A stretch of 21,885 nucleotides of DNA from Prevotellaceae bacterium UBA1075 (GTDB lineage Bacteria; Bacteroidota; Bacteroidia; Bacteroidales; Bacteroidaceae), in contig DCCS01000023.1 of assembly GCA_002316015.1 (NCBI GenBank), positions 1 through 21,885 on the forward strand, read 5' to 3'. How positions within the stretch are numbered: position 1 is the stretch's first letter; every line of letters begins with the position of its first letter. A program made the position numbers and the translations under genes. The notes beneath the pieces are model-generated. The model did not search any database. It worked only from the letters and a program-made list of their open reading frames with translations, and was not told the DNA's origin. Positions 1 through 6,773 of this stretch are shown here, in pieces.

Positions 1-447
1 CACACGCTTTCGCAAGTGACCCGAAATAAGTCCTGTGACCTCTACAACGTCAGGTCTATTCCTGCCACTATTCTATTCAGCCCCGGTGGCAAGGTTGTCG
101 CCTCAGACTTGAGCGGCGAGGAACCGAAGGCCAAGTTGGCCGAGTTTCAGGAGAAGCAAGAGCCAATAGCAGGCTGGCTGAAGAAGCCCTCCTCCCTGCC
201 AGACGTGTCGGGCACAGGTCTGGTGGGAGAGCCTCTTCATGGTTTTGGAGGTGGAGGAGTGGTTTATGGTGCCGAACCAACTTCAAGCGCACCAGCGGGA
301 GAGCCTCTTCATGGTTTTGGGGGTGGAGGAGTGGAGGTTTTATGTGGAGCGGGGTTATGGCAGCTTTTTCCTGTACACGTTGGTCTCCTTCCTCTCAAAG
401 CCCGTACTCTGGTACAATCTGTTTGCCGCCACCCTTTGTGGACGTGA
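1..447 (+). CDS. C-terminal part of a thioredoxin-like (TlpA/AhpC-TSA type) protein, 5' end outside window
   Basis: The reading frame is open from base 1, so this is the tail of a gene that starts before the window. The first 50 or so residues look like the end of a thioredoxin fold: the cis-proline loop (VRSIPATILF), a beta-hairpin with GGKVVA, then a final helix (GEEPKAKLAEF). In Bacteroidetes such proteins are usually exported thiol-disulfide oxidoreductases; the CxxC site would lie upstream and cannot be checked. After about residue 60 the sequence stops looking like the family. It becomes Gly/Pro-rich, and GEPLHGFGGGGV occurs twice, encoded by a direct DNA repeat. The frame then runs 93 bases into the oppositely oriented acetyltransferase gene. 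The natural stop may have been lost when the repeat arose, so the last 80 residues may be non-native. The family call is moderately secure and the end position is not. Confidence 0.55.
   Translation, partial: HTLSQVTRNKSCDLYNVRSIPATILFSPGGKVVASDLSGEEPKAKLAEFQEKQEPIAGWLKKPSSLPDVSGTGLVGEPLHGFGGGGVVYGAEPTSSAPAGEPLHGFGGGGVEVLCGAGLWQLFPVHVGLLPLKARTLVQSVCRHPLWT
225..334. repeat. 38-bp direct repeat pair (225-262 and 297-334)
   Basis: Bases 225-262 recur at 297-334, 72 bases apart, with a single mismatch (A at 249, G at 321). The similarity continues loosely beyond 262 with a 2-base insertion. The spacing is a multiple of three, so both copies are read in the same frame and give GEPLHGFGGGGV twice. 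They lie at the junction between the thioredoxin-like tail and the convergent acetyltransferase gene, which suggests an intergenic repeat read through by the upstream frame. Confidence 0.8.
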
Positions 448-864
448 GGTGAGCATGAGGGTCATTTTCCCCGCCAGTCCAGTGCGTCTGGTGGCCTCTT
501 CCACAAGCATCTTGCCCAGTCCTTGCCCACGGAACCCTTTGTCCACCACCACGTCCTCTATCCATGCCTTTCTGCCTGTGGGACTCATGTACGTGCCGAC
601 CGTGACCATTCCGGCCACAGAATCCCCCACGCGCAGGACAAACAGGTGGCTGTTGGCATCGGCAACAATCTCCTTCAGTTCTTTCATACCAATGGGTGCT
701 GCGGTGGGGGACAGTTGTACCAGGAGCCTGTTGATGTCCTTCGTGCCAACCTGTCGGCAGTCAGTAATCTCGTTGAATGCAAGGCATCCCCCTTCTGTTG
801 TCCTTGGGCGGGATGCCGGACAGGTGTTTTCCCTTGTCCCTGTTCCTTCACCGTGTGCGTTCAT
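355..864 (-). CDS. GNAT-family N-acetyltransferase
   Basis: This 169-residue protein carries the acetyl-CoA binding signature of the Gcn5-related acetyltransferases. A beta-strand (AWIEDVVVD) leads into the pyrophosphate loop RGQGLGKMLVEEA at about residues 115-127 (R/Q-x-x-G-x-G), followed by the strand and helix of motif B (AANRLYQSTGFERKE) near the C-terminus. The substrate cannot be inferred. The first 30 residues (Gly/Thr/Arg-rich) look unlike a GNAT start. However, no in-frame ATG occurs before about residue 59, and the chosen ATG sits only 25 bases after the stop of the AraC-type gene, which fits an operon. It probably shares the promoter at 1862-1892. Its 3' end overlaps the convergent open frame from the left edge. 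Confidence 0.85.
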   Translation of the reverse strand: MNAHGEGTGTRENTCPASRPRTTEGGCLAFNEITDCRQVGTKDINRLLVQLSPTAAPIGMKELKEIVADANSHLFVLRVGDSVAGMVTVGTYMSPTGRKAWIEDVVVDKGFRGQGLGKMLVEEATRRTGLAGKMTLMLTSRPQRVAANRLYQSTGFERKETNVYRKKLP

Positions 865-889
865 CGTTACATGGTGTCGTGTGTCCTTA

Positions 890-1831
890 TTATTCGTGAT
901 GGCTGCGGAAACCCGATGGGGTCATGCCCGTGTGTGACTTGAAGTATTTGCAGAAGAAACTCTGGTTGGGGAAGTTCAGCTTGTAGGTGATCTCCTGTAT
1001 AGTAAGACTTGAACTGCCCAGCAACACCTTTGCCTCTGCCACCACAAAGTGGTCAATCCAGTCCGATATGGTGCGCCCTGTTTGTCGTGTGATGATTGAT
1101 CCCAGATATTTAGGTGTGATGTGCATCTGGTCAGAATAGAAAGTCACCCTGCGCTGTTCGCGGAAATGCAGGCTTAGTAGCGACATGAACTGACGCACAT
1201 AGTCCTGCTGGCGGTAGTGTGCGGTGTGCTGTGCGGAATTCTTCAGGTTGAGCCCGCTGCAGAAGATGTTGAGGAAACAGAACACCAAGGCTGAGGCTTG
1301 AGCCTTGACAGCCTCGTGGTAGAAGAGCAGGCTGGTGTCGGCCTTGATAGCCTCGACCAGAAATCCCATCATTGTGTTTATCCGCCTGGAATCGTGTGCG
1401 CCGAGTCTCAGCACCGTCAAGGCCTCCAGTTCAGTGTAGTGGGGCAGCAGTTTTTGTAGGGGGATGGTCAAGGCACCCTCGGGTTTGTCCTGGCTGCATA
1501 CGACACTCACCTGGTCAAGGTGACCGTTGAGGAATTGGAGCACACTTCCGGGTTTGCACACGAAGAGCGAGTTGGCCTGTATGCGGCATTCATGCGAGTT
1601 GCATCTCACGGTTGTGCTTCCCTTGGTGCATAGAAACAGAATGGCGAATTTCGTGCGTGTGGGCCGGAGCAGCAGTGGCCCCTCCTTGCTTTCCAGCCGC
1701 GGGAAAATGTTGTGCGCCACAATCATCGTGTCATTATAGGTAACGATGTCGGTGTTTTCATTGCTCGCGGACGAGCAGGCCTCCATCATGTCCTCGAAGC
1801 CCAACTCTTCTATTTTTTCTGTTTCTTGCAT
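890..1831 (-). CDS. AraC-family transcriptional regulator
   Basis: The C-terminal 100 residues form a typical AraC/XylS double helix-turn-helix. A first HTH lies in QMHITPKYLGSIITRQTG, a linker helix around ISDWIDHFVVAEAKVLL, and a second HTH in TIQEITYKLNFPNQSFFCKYFK followed by TGMTPSGFR. The N-terminal 200 residues look like the small-barrel sensing domain of the family; the ligand is unknown. The frame is open back to 1978, but I chose the ATG at 1829-1831 (313 aa) because a good Bacteroidetes promoter lies at 1862-1892, leaving no room for the longer start. The extra 49 residues would also be a hydrophobic stretch out of place in a cytosolic regulator. The acetyltransferase follows 25 bases downstream and may be a co-transcribed target. 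Confidence 0.9.
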   Translation of the reverse strand: MQETEKIEELGFEDMMEACSSASNENTDIVTYNDTMIVAHNIFPRLESKEGPLLLRPTRTKFAILFLCTKGSTTVRCNSHECRIQANSLFVCKPGSVLQFLNGHLDQVSVVCSQDKPEGALTIPLQKLLPHYTELEALTVLRLGAHDSRRINTMMGFLVEAIKADTSLLFYHEAVKAQASALVFCFLNIFCSGLNLKNSAQHTAHYRQQDYVRQFMSLLSLHFREQRRVTFYSDQMHITPKYLGSIITRQTGRTISDWIDHFVVAEAKVLLGSSSLTIQEITYKLNFPNQSFFCKYFKSHTGMTPSGFRSHHE

Positions 1832-1861
1832 GTTTCTTCCCTGAAATGTGAATGACGAATG

Positions 1862-1892
1862 CAAAGTTAGTACAAAGAGGACAACAAGGCAA
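1862..1892 (-). promoter_or_regulatory. sigma-ABfr type promoter for the AraC-GNAT operon
   Basis: On the minus strand, TAACTTTG (1869-1862) matches the -7 consensus TAnnTTTG. A TTG at 1892-1890 stands 20 bases upstream as the -33 element. Transcription would begin a few bases below 1862, about 25-30 nt before the ATG at 1831. Confidence 0.7.
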
Positions 1893-1976
1893 GACAAAAC
1901 GGACATTTCCCCGCTACTCCTCGTGTGCGAAAAAGTGAAAAGATGTAATAGCGGACGCATTTCACCACATATGTGC

Positions 1977-2008
1977 ACTTTCTGGCAAGTGGAAATTCCC
2001 TATCTTTG
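1977..2008 (+). promoter_or_regulatory. sigma-ABfr type promoter for the Spy-like gene
   Basis: TATCTTTG at 2001-2008 matches the TAnnTTTG -7 element. The -33 region (TTTC around 1978-1982) is a poor match. The start codon at 2033 lies 24 bases downstream, so the leader is very short. This promoter diverges from the one driving the AraC gene, with about 110 bases between them. Confidence 0.6.
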
Positions 2009-2032
2009 CGGAGAACATCAACAAATGAAACA

Positions 2033-2440
2033 ATGAGACACCATCTGTTCATCGTATGCGGCATGCTTTGCATATTGTCCATGGCCGTACCTTCCAAAGT
2101 GCTTTGTGCAGGCAAGCAAGACGCACACATCTCCTATGTGCTCAAGAACCTGTCGCTTGGCAAAGAGACTGTGGCCAAGTTCCGCCCTGTGCTGGTGCAG
2201 TACTATCAGGAGATAGCCCGTGTGAAGGCTCCCCGAAAGGCTCTGAGGGAAAAGTACCGGGATGCCGAGGAGTCGGGAAAGTTGACGGCCAAGCAGTGCG
2301 ATGAGCTCTTTCAGAGCAAGCAGAAGCAGGAGGCGGGTGAGTTGGAGGTGCGCACGCGTTATTATACAAAGTTCAAAACTGTGCTCTCCACCCAGCAGGC
2401 CTATGAGGCCATCAGACTCTGCAACGACAAGTTGAAGTAA
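2033..2440 (+). CDS. small exported Spy/CpxP-like (LTxxQ-type) periplasmic protein
   Basis: This is a 135-residue protein with an N-terminal signal peptide (MRHHLFIVCGMLCILSMAVP, cleavage probably near VLCAG). The mature part is all-helical and highly charged. It contains LSLGKETVAKFRPVLVQYYQEI and, near the end, RTRYYTKFKTVLSTQQAYEA. The second segment matches the 'YYxKFKxVLSxxQ' pattern of Bacteroidetes Spy/CpxP-like proteins, which are periplasmic chaperones or envelope-stress sensors. The ATG at 2033 was chosen over the one at 1973 because the promoter's -7 element lies at 2001-2008 and the signal peptide begins exactly there. A three-codon ORF (2025-2036) overlaps the start. No sigma/anti-sigma pair, often seen beside such genes, is present here. 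Function beyond the family resemblance is inference. Confidence 0.65.
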   Translation: MRHHLFIVCGMLCILSMAVPSKVLCAGKQDAHISYVLKNLSLGKETVAKFRPVLVQYYQEIARVKAPRKALREKYRDAEESGKLTAKQCDELFQSKQKQEAGELEVRTRYYTKFKTVLSTQQAYEAIRLCNDKLK

Positions 2441-2523
2441 CCGTTTTCCCCTGCTGTTCCCATGCATCGCCAGTCGTGTGGCTCTTTCCGGGAAGTGAAA
2501 TAACAGTTCTCACGGACGGGACA

Positions 2524-2543
2524 ATATATATTAATGTATATAT
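2524..2543. promoter_or_regulatory. AT-only inverted repeat upstream of the DUF3737 operon
   Basis: ATATATA (2524-2530) and TATATAT (2537-2543) form a 7-bp inverted repeat around TTAATG, about 95 bases ahead of the DUF3737 start in otherwise GC-rich DNA. I could not find a clear TAnnTTTG promoter in 2441-2636. This island could be an operator or a non-canonical promoter region, but there is no direct evidence for either. Confidence 0.3.
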
Positions 2544-2636
2544 GAACATCTGCATGGCATGGATATCCCCAGGTTCCATGTTTATGCGGAGAGAAACTGT
2601 TTGAAGAAAGAGAAATAGAGAAAGAGAATAAAGATC

Positions 2637-3503
2637 ATGTCGCAGAAAACGCTGATTAAGGATAAGGAGTACTGGGGGGAGCGTCCCCTGTACAGGTTAC
2701 ATGACGCGCGGCTGGAGCGTGTGACCATACACACGGGCGAATCGGCCATCAAGGAGTCGGGGCACATAGATGCCACGGATTGCACTTTTGACGGCAAGTA
2801 TGTCTTCTGGGAATGCCGGGGGTTCCGTGTGAGCCACAGCCTCTTCAGGCCGGGGGCGCGCAGTTCGCTCTGGTACAGCAGTGACGTGTGGATGACAGAC
2901 TGCCAGGTGGACGCGCCTAAAATGTTCCGCCGCATGGATGGGATTCGAGTGGAACGATGCCGTTTCTCCGATGCCCAGGAGACCCTGTGGGACTGCCGCA
3001 ACGTAGTCATCAGGGACACCCGTGCCGAGAACGCCGACTATCTGGGCATGCACACCGATGAGGTGCTGCTGGAGAACTATCACCAGGAGGGCAACTATGC
3101 CTTCCAGTACAGCCGCGGAGCGGTCATCCGCAACAGCGTGCTCAATTCCAAGGATGCCCTGTGGGACAGCGAGAACGTGACGGTCGAGGACAGCGTCATC
3201 AACGGCGAGTACCTGGCCTGGTACAGCCGCAACCTGCGGCTCGTCCGCTGCCACATCACAGGCGGACAGCCCCTGTGCTACTGCGAGAACCTCTACATGG
3301 AGGATTGCACCATGGGCGAGGACGCTGTGCTTGCCTTTGAGTACAGCACAATTGACGCCACAATCAAAGGGCGTGTGCCCAGTATCAAGAACCCTACCAG
3401 TGGACAAATCACCGTGGGGAGTGTGGGCGAACTAATCATAGACGCCAACCAGCGCACTCCCGCTGACTGCCAAGTTACCTCCGATGGAAAACGCATACTC
3501 TGA
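2637..3503 (+). CDS. DUF3737 family protein, right-handed beta-helix
   Basis: This 288-residue protein matches the DUF3737 family. It opens with a typical segment (KDKEYWGERPLYRLHDARLE). From about residue 55 to 225 it is built of roughly seven imperfect 20-25-residue coils, each with an aromatic or small residue, Cys/Ser, then alternating hydrophobics: FWECRGFRVSH, LWYSSDVWMTD, LWDCRNVVIRD, FQYSRGAVIRN, LWDSENVTVED, AWYSRNLRLVR, LCYCENLYMED. Such coils stack into a beta-helix. No catalytic residues are known for the family, and there is no signal peptide, so it should be cytosolic. It begins the unit whose next two genes encode a C-S lyase and a MATE exporter; its last 20 bases overlap the annotated start of the lyase. 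Biochemical role unknown. Confidence 0.88.
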   Translation: MSQKTLIKDKEYWGERPLYRLHDARLERVTIHTGESAIKESGHIDATDCTFDGKYVFWECRGFRVSHSLFRPGARSSLWYSSDVWMTDCQVDAPKMFRRMDGIRVERCRFSDAQETLWDCRNVVIRDTRAENADYLGMHTDEVLLENYHQEGNYAFQYSRGAVIRNSVLNSKDALWDSENVTVEDSVINGEYLAWYSRNLRLVRCHITGGQPLCYCENLYMEDCTMGEDAVLAFEYSTIDATIKGRVPSIKNPTSGQITVGSVGELIIDANQRTPADCQVTSDGKRIL

Positions 3504-4716
3504 CATGCCCCATTCATTGGCGGTGTCTGGTGGCGGGGGGCAGGGACATGGAGTACATTTTGACTTTGACGCTCCCACCTGCAGGCGCGGGACAGGAAGC
3601 ATGAAGTGGGACGATGCTCCCCTTGCCGACTACCCCCTGTGGGTGGCCGACATGGATTTCCAGGCTGCCCCATGCATCCGCGAGGCGCTGGCCGGCAGGC
3701 TTCAGCATGGGATTTTCGGGTATGCGATGCCCACCGACACCTATTATGACAGCATAGTAACCTGGCACAGGACACGTCATGGAGTCGTCTATGACCGTCG
3801 CTGGATGATCGTGGTGCCAGGTGTCGTGCCTGCCATCAGTGCCATCCTGCGCGCTATGACCAGCCCGGGTGACGGCGTGCTTACCCTCTCGCCTGTCTAT
3901 AACTGCTTCTACAGTAGCATACGAAACCTGGGGTGCCGTGCCGAGGAGAGTGAACTCCAGGTGCGTGGGGGACGGTACCGGATAGACTTTGACGACCTGG
4001 AGCGCCGTGCCTGCAAGCCTGATGTGCGTGTGATGCTGCTCTGCTCCCCGCACAACCCCACGGGCAGGGTGTGGGCCAGGGGGGAACTCGAGGCCATTGC
4101 CGACATCTGCTTGAGGCACGACGTGTTCCTGGTTTCGGACGAGATACACTGCGAACTCACCATGCCGGGACAGTCCTTTGTCCCGCTCTATGCCCTCGGG
4201 CACCCAGTGCTCCGCCATGCCTGTATCTGTACAAGCGCCAGCAAGGCGTTCAACATAGCGGGTCTGCAGAACGCACAGATTGTCTGCCGTGACGAGGTGG
4301 CGCGCACCTCCATTGACCGCGCGGTCAACATCCACGAGGTGTGCGATGTGAATCCCTTCGGGCTTTTGGCCACCGAGGCGGCCTATACTCTGGGCGGGGA
4401 GTGGCTTGACGGGTTGCGCGCCTACCTGTGGCAGAATTACCAGGCCATGTCAGCGTGGCTTCGTGAGCATTGCCCCCAGTTGCGGGTGATGCCGCTTGAG
4501 GCCACCTATCTCATGTGGGTGGATGCGCGTGCCTCGGGGCTCAGCGATGTGGATTTCTGTCAGGGGCTGATTGAGCGGCAAAGTGTGCGTCTGGCTCCAG
4601 GTTCCCATTATGGCAAGGGAGGCGAGGGATTTGTGCGCGTCAATCTCGCCACCCAGCGCTCGCGGCTCATGCAGGCCGCTGTGCGCATCGGCAAGTTTGT
4701 CAACGGCCAGGCATGA
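3484..4716 (+). CDS. MalY/PatB-family PLP-dependent C-S beta-lyase (cystathionine beta-lyase type)
   Basis: This is a fold-type I PLP enzyme of about 400 residues. The N-terminal CRRGTGSMKWDD and YPLWVADMDF are hallmarks of the MalY/PatB branch. SPHNPTGRVW and VSDEIHCELTM supply the Asn and Asp contacts to the cofactor, and SASKAFNIAGLQ contains the Schiff-base lysine, K254. The C-terminal VRLAPGSHYGKGGEGFVRVNLA carries the carboxylate-binding arginine. Family members cleave cystathionine, cysteine or related C-S compounds to pyruvate, ammonia and a thiol. The start is ambiguous: ATG at 3484 overlaps the DUF3737 gene by 20 bases, while the in-frame ATG at 3505 lies just past that stop. Either way translation is probably coupled. 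Its end overlaps the MATE gene by four bases (ATGA). Confidence 0.92.
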   Translation: MENAYSDMPHSLAVSGGGGQGHGVHFDFDAPTCRRGTGSMKWDDAPLADYPLWVADMDFQAAPCIREALAGRLQHGIFGYAMPTDTYYDSIVTWHRTRHGVVYDRRWMIVVPGVVPAISAILRAMTSPGDGVLTLSPVYNCFYSSIRNLGCRAEESELQVRGGRYRIDFDDLERRACKPDVRVMLLCSPHNPTGRVWARGELEAIADICLRHDVFLVSDEIHCELTMPGQSFVPLYALGHPVLRHACICTSASKAFNIAGLQNAQIVCRDEVARTSIDRAVNIHEVCDVNPFGLLATEAAYTLGGEWLDGLRAYLWQNYQAMSAWLREHCPQLRVMPLEATYLMWVDARASGLSDVDFCQGLIERQSVRLAPGSHYGKGGEGFVRVNLATQRSRLMQAAVRIGKFVNGQA

Positions 4717-6152
4717 GCAGTTACACGCGGTACAAGGATTCCCTGCTTGCCCGTATCCGCGAGGGTGGCGAGATGACCGGCAACCACCAGTTCACCCTGG
4801 CCGCCCTGCTCAGTGTGCCCAGCATGCTGTCCCAGATGGTACACATCGTGATGCAGTACATCGACGCCAGCATGGTGGGCAGCCTGGGCGCGCAGGCCAG
4901 TGCCAGCGTAGGGCTTGTGAGCACCACGCTGTGGCTCTTCGGCAGCCTGTGCTCCTCGGCCAGCGTGGGCTTTTATGTGCAGGTGGCCCACCGCATAGGC
5001 GCGGGCGAGATGAGCGAGGCACGCCATGTCCTGCGCCAGAGTTTCCTCGCGTGCATTCTCTTCTCCGTCACGCTCAGCCTCATGGGCGTGGCTCTCAGCC
5101 CGCACCTCCCGCATTGGCTGGGCGGTGGCGAGGACATCTGCCGTGACGCCTCGCTGTATTTCCTGGTCTTCAGCCTGGGCATACCTTTCTTGCAACTGAA
5201 TTCCCTGTGCTCGGGCATGCTGCGCTGCAGCGGCAACATGCATGTCCCAAGCCTGCTCAACATTCTCATGTGCGTGCTTGATGTCGTATTCAACTTCTTC
5301 CTCATCTTCCCCACGCGCGTGGTGTGGGGCTTTACCGTTCCAGGGGCTGGGCTGGGAGTCATGGGCGCCGGGCTTGCCACCTTGCTGGCCTTTGTCGTGT
5401 GCTCGCTGGTCATGTGCTGGTTTGTGTGCACGCGCAGTCGCGAGCTCAACCTGCGCCAGGGTGCAGGCACATACCTGCCGCAGCGGCGCACCCTGGGCAA
5501 GGCCCTGCGCCTTGCCCTTCCCATTGCCGTCGAGCATGTGGTGTTGTGCGGCGCGCAGATAGTGAGCACGGTCATTGTGGCCCCCCTGGGCACAATGGCC
5601 ATCGCGGCCAACAGTTTCGGCATCACCATCGAGGCGTTGTGCTACATGCCGGGCTATGGGATTTCGGACGCGGCCACAGCCCTGGTGGGGCAGAGCCTGG
5701 GAGCGGGCAGACCCCGCCTGGCACGCAGTTTCGGGCGCATCACCGTGGGCATGGGCATAGCCATCATGACGCTCATGGCTGTGGTGATGTATGTGTACTC
5801 GCCCGCGCTCATGAACCTGATGACCCCCGATGAGTCGGTGAGGGCGCTCACGGTGAGCGTGCTGCGCATTGAGGCTTTGGCCGAGCCCATGTTTGCCGCA
5901 AGCATTGTGTGCTATGGGGTGTTTGTGGGAGCGGGCGACACGCTGGTTCCCTGTGCCATGAACCTGGGCAGCATCTGGGTGGTGCGCATCGTGCTTGCCG
6001 CCCTGCTTGCAGGCACGCTTGGCCTCCGGGGAGTGTGGATAGCGATGGCTGTCGAACTCACCTTTCGCGGAGTCATCTTCCTGCTGCGCTTCCGCACGGA
6101 CAGATGGATGCGTAAAATCGTGCAGAGGCAGAAGTCAGCAGCGGGGGTGTGA
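4713..6152 (+). CDS. MATE family efflux transporter
   Basis: This 479-residue membrane protein has about 12 hydrophobic segments in two similar halves, the MATE (NorM/DinF-like) pattern. The first half begins with LAALLSVPSMLSQMVHIVMQYIDASMVGSLG, close to the family's conserved 'P..l......n.vD...vG.lG'. The second half begins with LRLALPIAVEHVVLCGAQIVSTVIVAPLG. The segment ISDAATALVGQSLGAGRPRLAR is the family's 'A...lvGq.lGag....A'. MATE proteins export cationic or aromatic compounds using sodium or proton gradients; the substrate here is unknown. The start codon overlaps the stop of the lyase gene (ATGA at 4713-4716), so the two are translationally coupled. A compound made or released by the lyase is a reasonable but untested cargo. 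No clear terminator immediately follows the gene. Confidence 0.93.
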   Translation: MSSYTRYKDSLLARIREGGEMTGNHQFTLAALLSVPSMLSQMVHIVMQYIDASMVGSLGAQASASVGLVSTTLWLFGSLCSSASVGFYVQVAHRIGAGEMSEARHVLRQSFLACILFSVTLSLMGVALSPHLPHWLGGGEDICRDASLYFLVFSLGIPFLQLNSLCSGMLRCSGNMHVPSLLNILMCVLDVVFNFFLIFPTRVVWGFTVPGAGLGVMGAGLATLLAFVVCSLVMCWFVCTRSRELNLRQGAGTYLPQRRTLGKALRLALPIAVEHVVLCGAQIVSTVIVAPLGTMAIAANSFGITIEALCYMPGYGISDAATALVGQSLGAGRPRLARSFGRITVGMGIAIMTLMAVVMYVYSPALMNLMTPDESVRALTVSVLRIEALAEPMFAASIVCYGVFVGAGDTLVPCAMNLGSIWVVRIVLAALLAGTLGLRGVWIAMAVELTFRGVIFLLRFRTDRWMRKIVQRQKSAAGV

Positions 6153-6373
6153 TCCCGGTGGACGGGCGGAAGGAACGGACTGTGACCGGGACGCTTCCCA
6201 TGCCTGCCGGTTCCACAATCCCGGTGTGTGGGTCAAGCCCATTTTCAGATGGAGAGCCCGCATGCCGGCGGGTGGCTTCTCAAGGTGTTTCTTGTGGTCA
6301 AACTTTGTGGAAGACCAGGGCAATGAATTGGTGGCAGGACGACGGGAGTCCGGTTTTTCGGTACGGCCATTCC

Positions 6374-6434
6374 CGGACTGCAGTCCGAGCGTGCCAGGAC
6401 TACAGTCCGGGTTTGTTCGGACGGTTGTCCGAAC
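6374..6434. repeat. three consecutive GGACT/AGTCC inverted repeats
   Basis: Three inverted repeats follow each other. A perfect 14-base palindrome lies at 6374-6387 (CGGACTGCAGTCCG). GGACT-AC-AGTCC lies at 6397-6408. An 8-bp stem with a 4-base loop lies at 6415-6434 (GTTCGGAC, GGTT, GTCCGAAC). All three share GGAC and GTCC arms, so they look like diverged copies of one palindromic unit. They could be a protein-binding array, a REP-like element or RNA hairpins downstream of the MATE gene. Confidence 0.75.
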
Positions 6435-6472
6435 TGCAATGGAACAGGAAGGAAGTGTGCTTGTCTCAAATC

Positions 6473-6510
6473 GGTGAAACACCGGCGTGCACCGATGGCT
6501 TCACCTTTTT
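6473..6510 (+). terminator. possible intrinsic terminator
   Basis: GGTGAA (6473-6478) can pair with TTCACC (6500-6505), directly followed by five T residues (6506-6510). The 21-base loop is long, with only short internal pairing. It could end transcripts from the MATE operon 320 bases upstream, or from an unrecognised RNA in this gap. Confidence 0.4.
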
Positions 6511-6658
6511 CTGTAGGCGTGTGGCATGGCCTGGTAGAGCCATGACTTGTGCGGCCTCGGACATTTGCGGACTGCGGTTTTCTCCCGTGCCGTTCCCGCC
6601 TGTTTCCCATTCGGATGGCCAGTTCGGCGAGGCTTGCTAAAAAAGATTTTGTGATAAC

Positions 6659-6689
6659 TTGTCTGTATTTGGGAAAAGTCGTAATTTTG
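6659..6689 (+). promoter_or_regulatory. sigma-ABfr type promoter for rplU-rpmA
   Basis: TTG at 6659-6661, a 20-base spacer and TAATTTTG at 6682-6689 match the Bacteroidetes -33/-7 consensus. The transcript would have a leader of about 80 nt before the rplU start at 6774. Confidence 0.75.
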
Positions 6690-6720
6690 CAGCCGAAATA
6701 TGCCACGCGGGCTCTGGAAA

Positions 6721-6742
6721 GCGAACCACGAGATGGTTTCGC
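6721..6742 (+). promoter_or_regulatory. hairpin in the rplU leader, possible autoregulatory element
   Basis: GCGAACCA (6721-6728) pairs with TGGTTTCGC (6734-6742) around a 5-base loop with one bulged base, 31 bases before the rplU start. Ribosomal protein operons often carry leader structures that bind the encoded protein. Whether this is such a site is inference from position only. Confidence 0.35.
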
Positions 6743-6773
6743 CTGGTGGTCAAAACCGTTTTATAAATAAAAA

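Larger units (their letters stand above)
6153..6773. other. intergenic region between the MATE gene and rplU
   Basis: No credible gene is seen in these 621 bases. The open frames present have no family resemblance and odd composition. The stretch contains a possible long inverted repeat (ACCGGGA at 6185-6191 and TCCCGGT at 6219-6225), three GGACT/AGTCC hairpins (6374-6434), a terminator-like hairpin with a T-run (6473-6510), and the rplU promoter and leader (6659-6773). Confidence 0.6.

Noticed and set aside
1832..1978. longer N-terminus for the AraC-type regulator
   Set aside because: A consensus promoter at 1862-1892 lies inside it, and the added residues would form a hydrophobic segment unlike the family.
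2557..2580. CATGGA/TCCATG inverted repeat upstream of DUF3737
   Set aside because: The arms are six bases with an 11-base loop; this is common by chance and shows no link to a promoter.
6245..6706. 153-codon minus-strand frame in the gap before rplU
   Set aside because: It reads through the inverted-repeat triplet and the rplU promoter, has no family resemblance, and its residues derive from repeat DNA.
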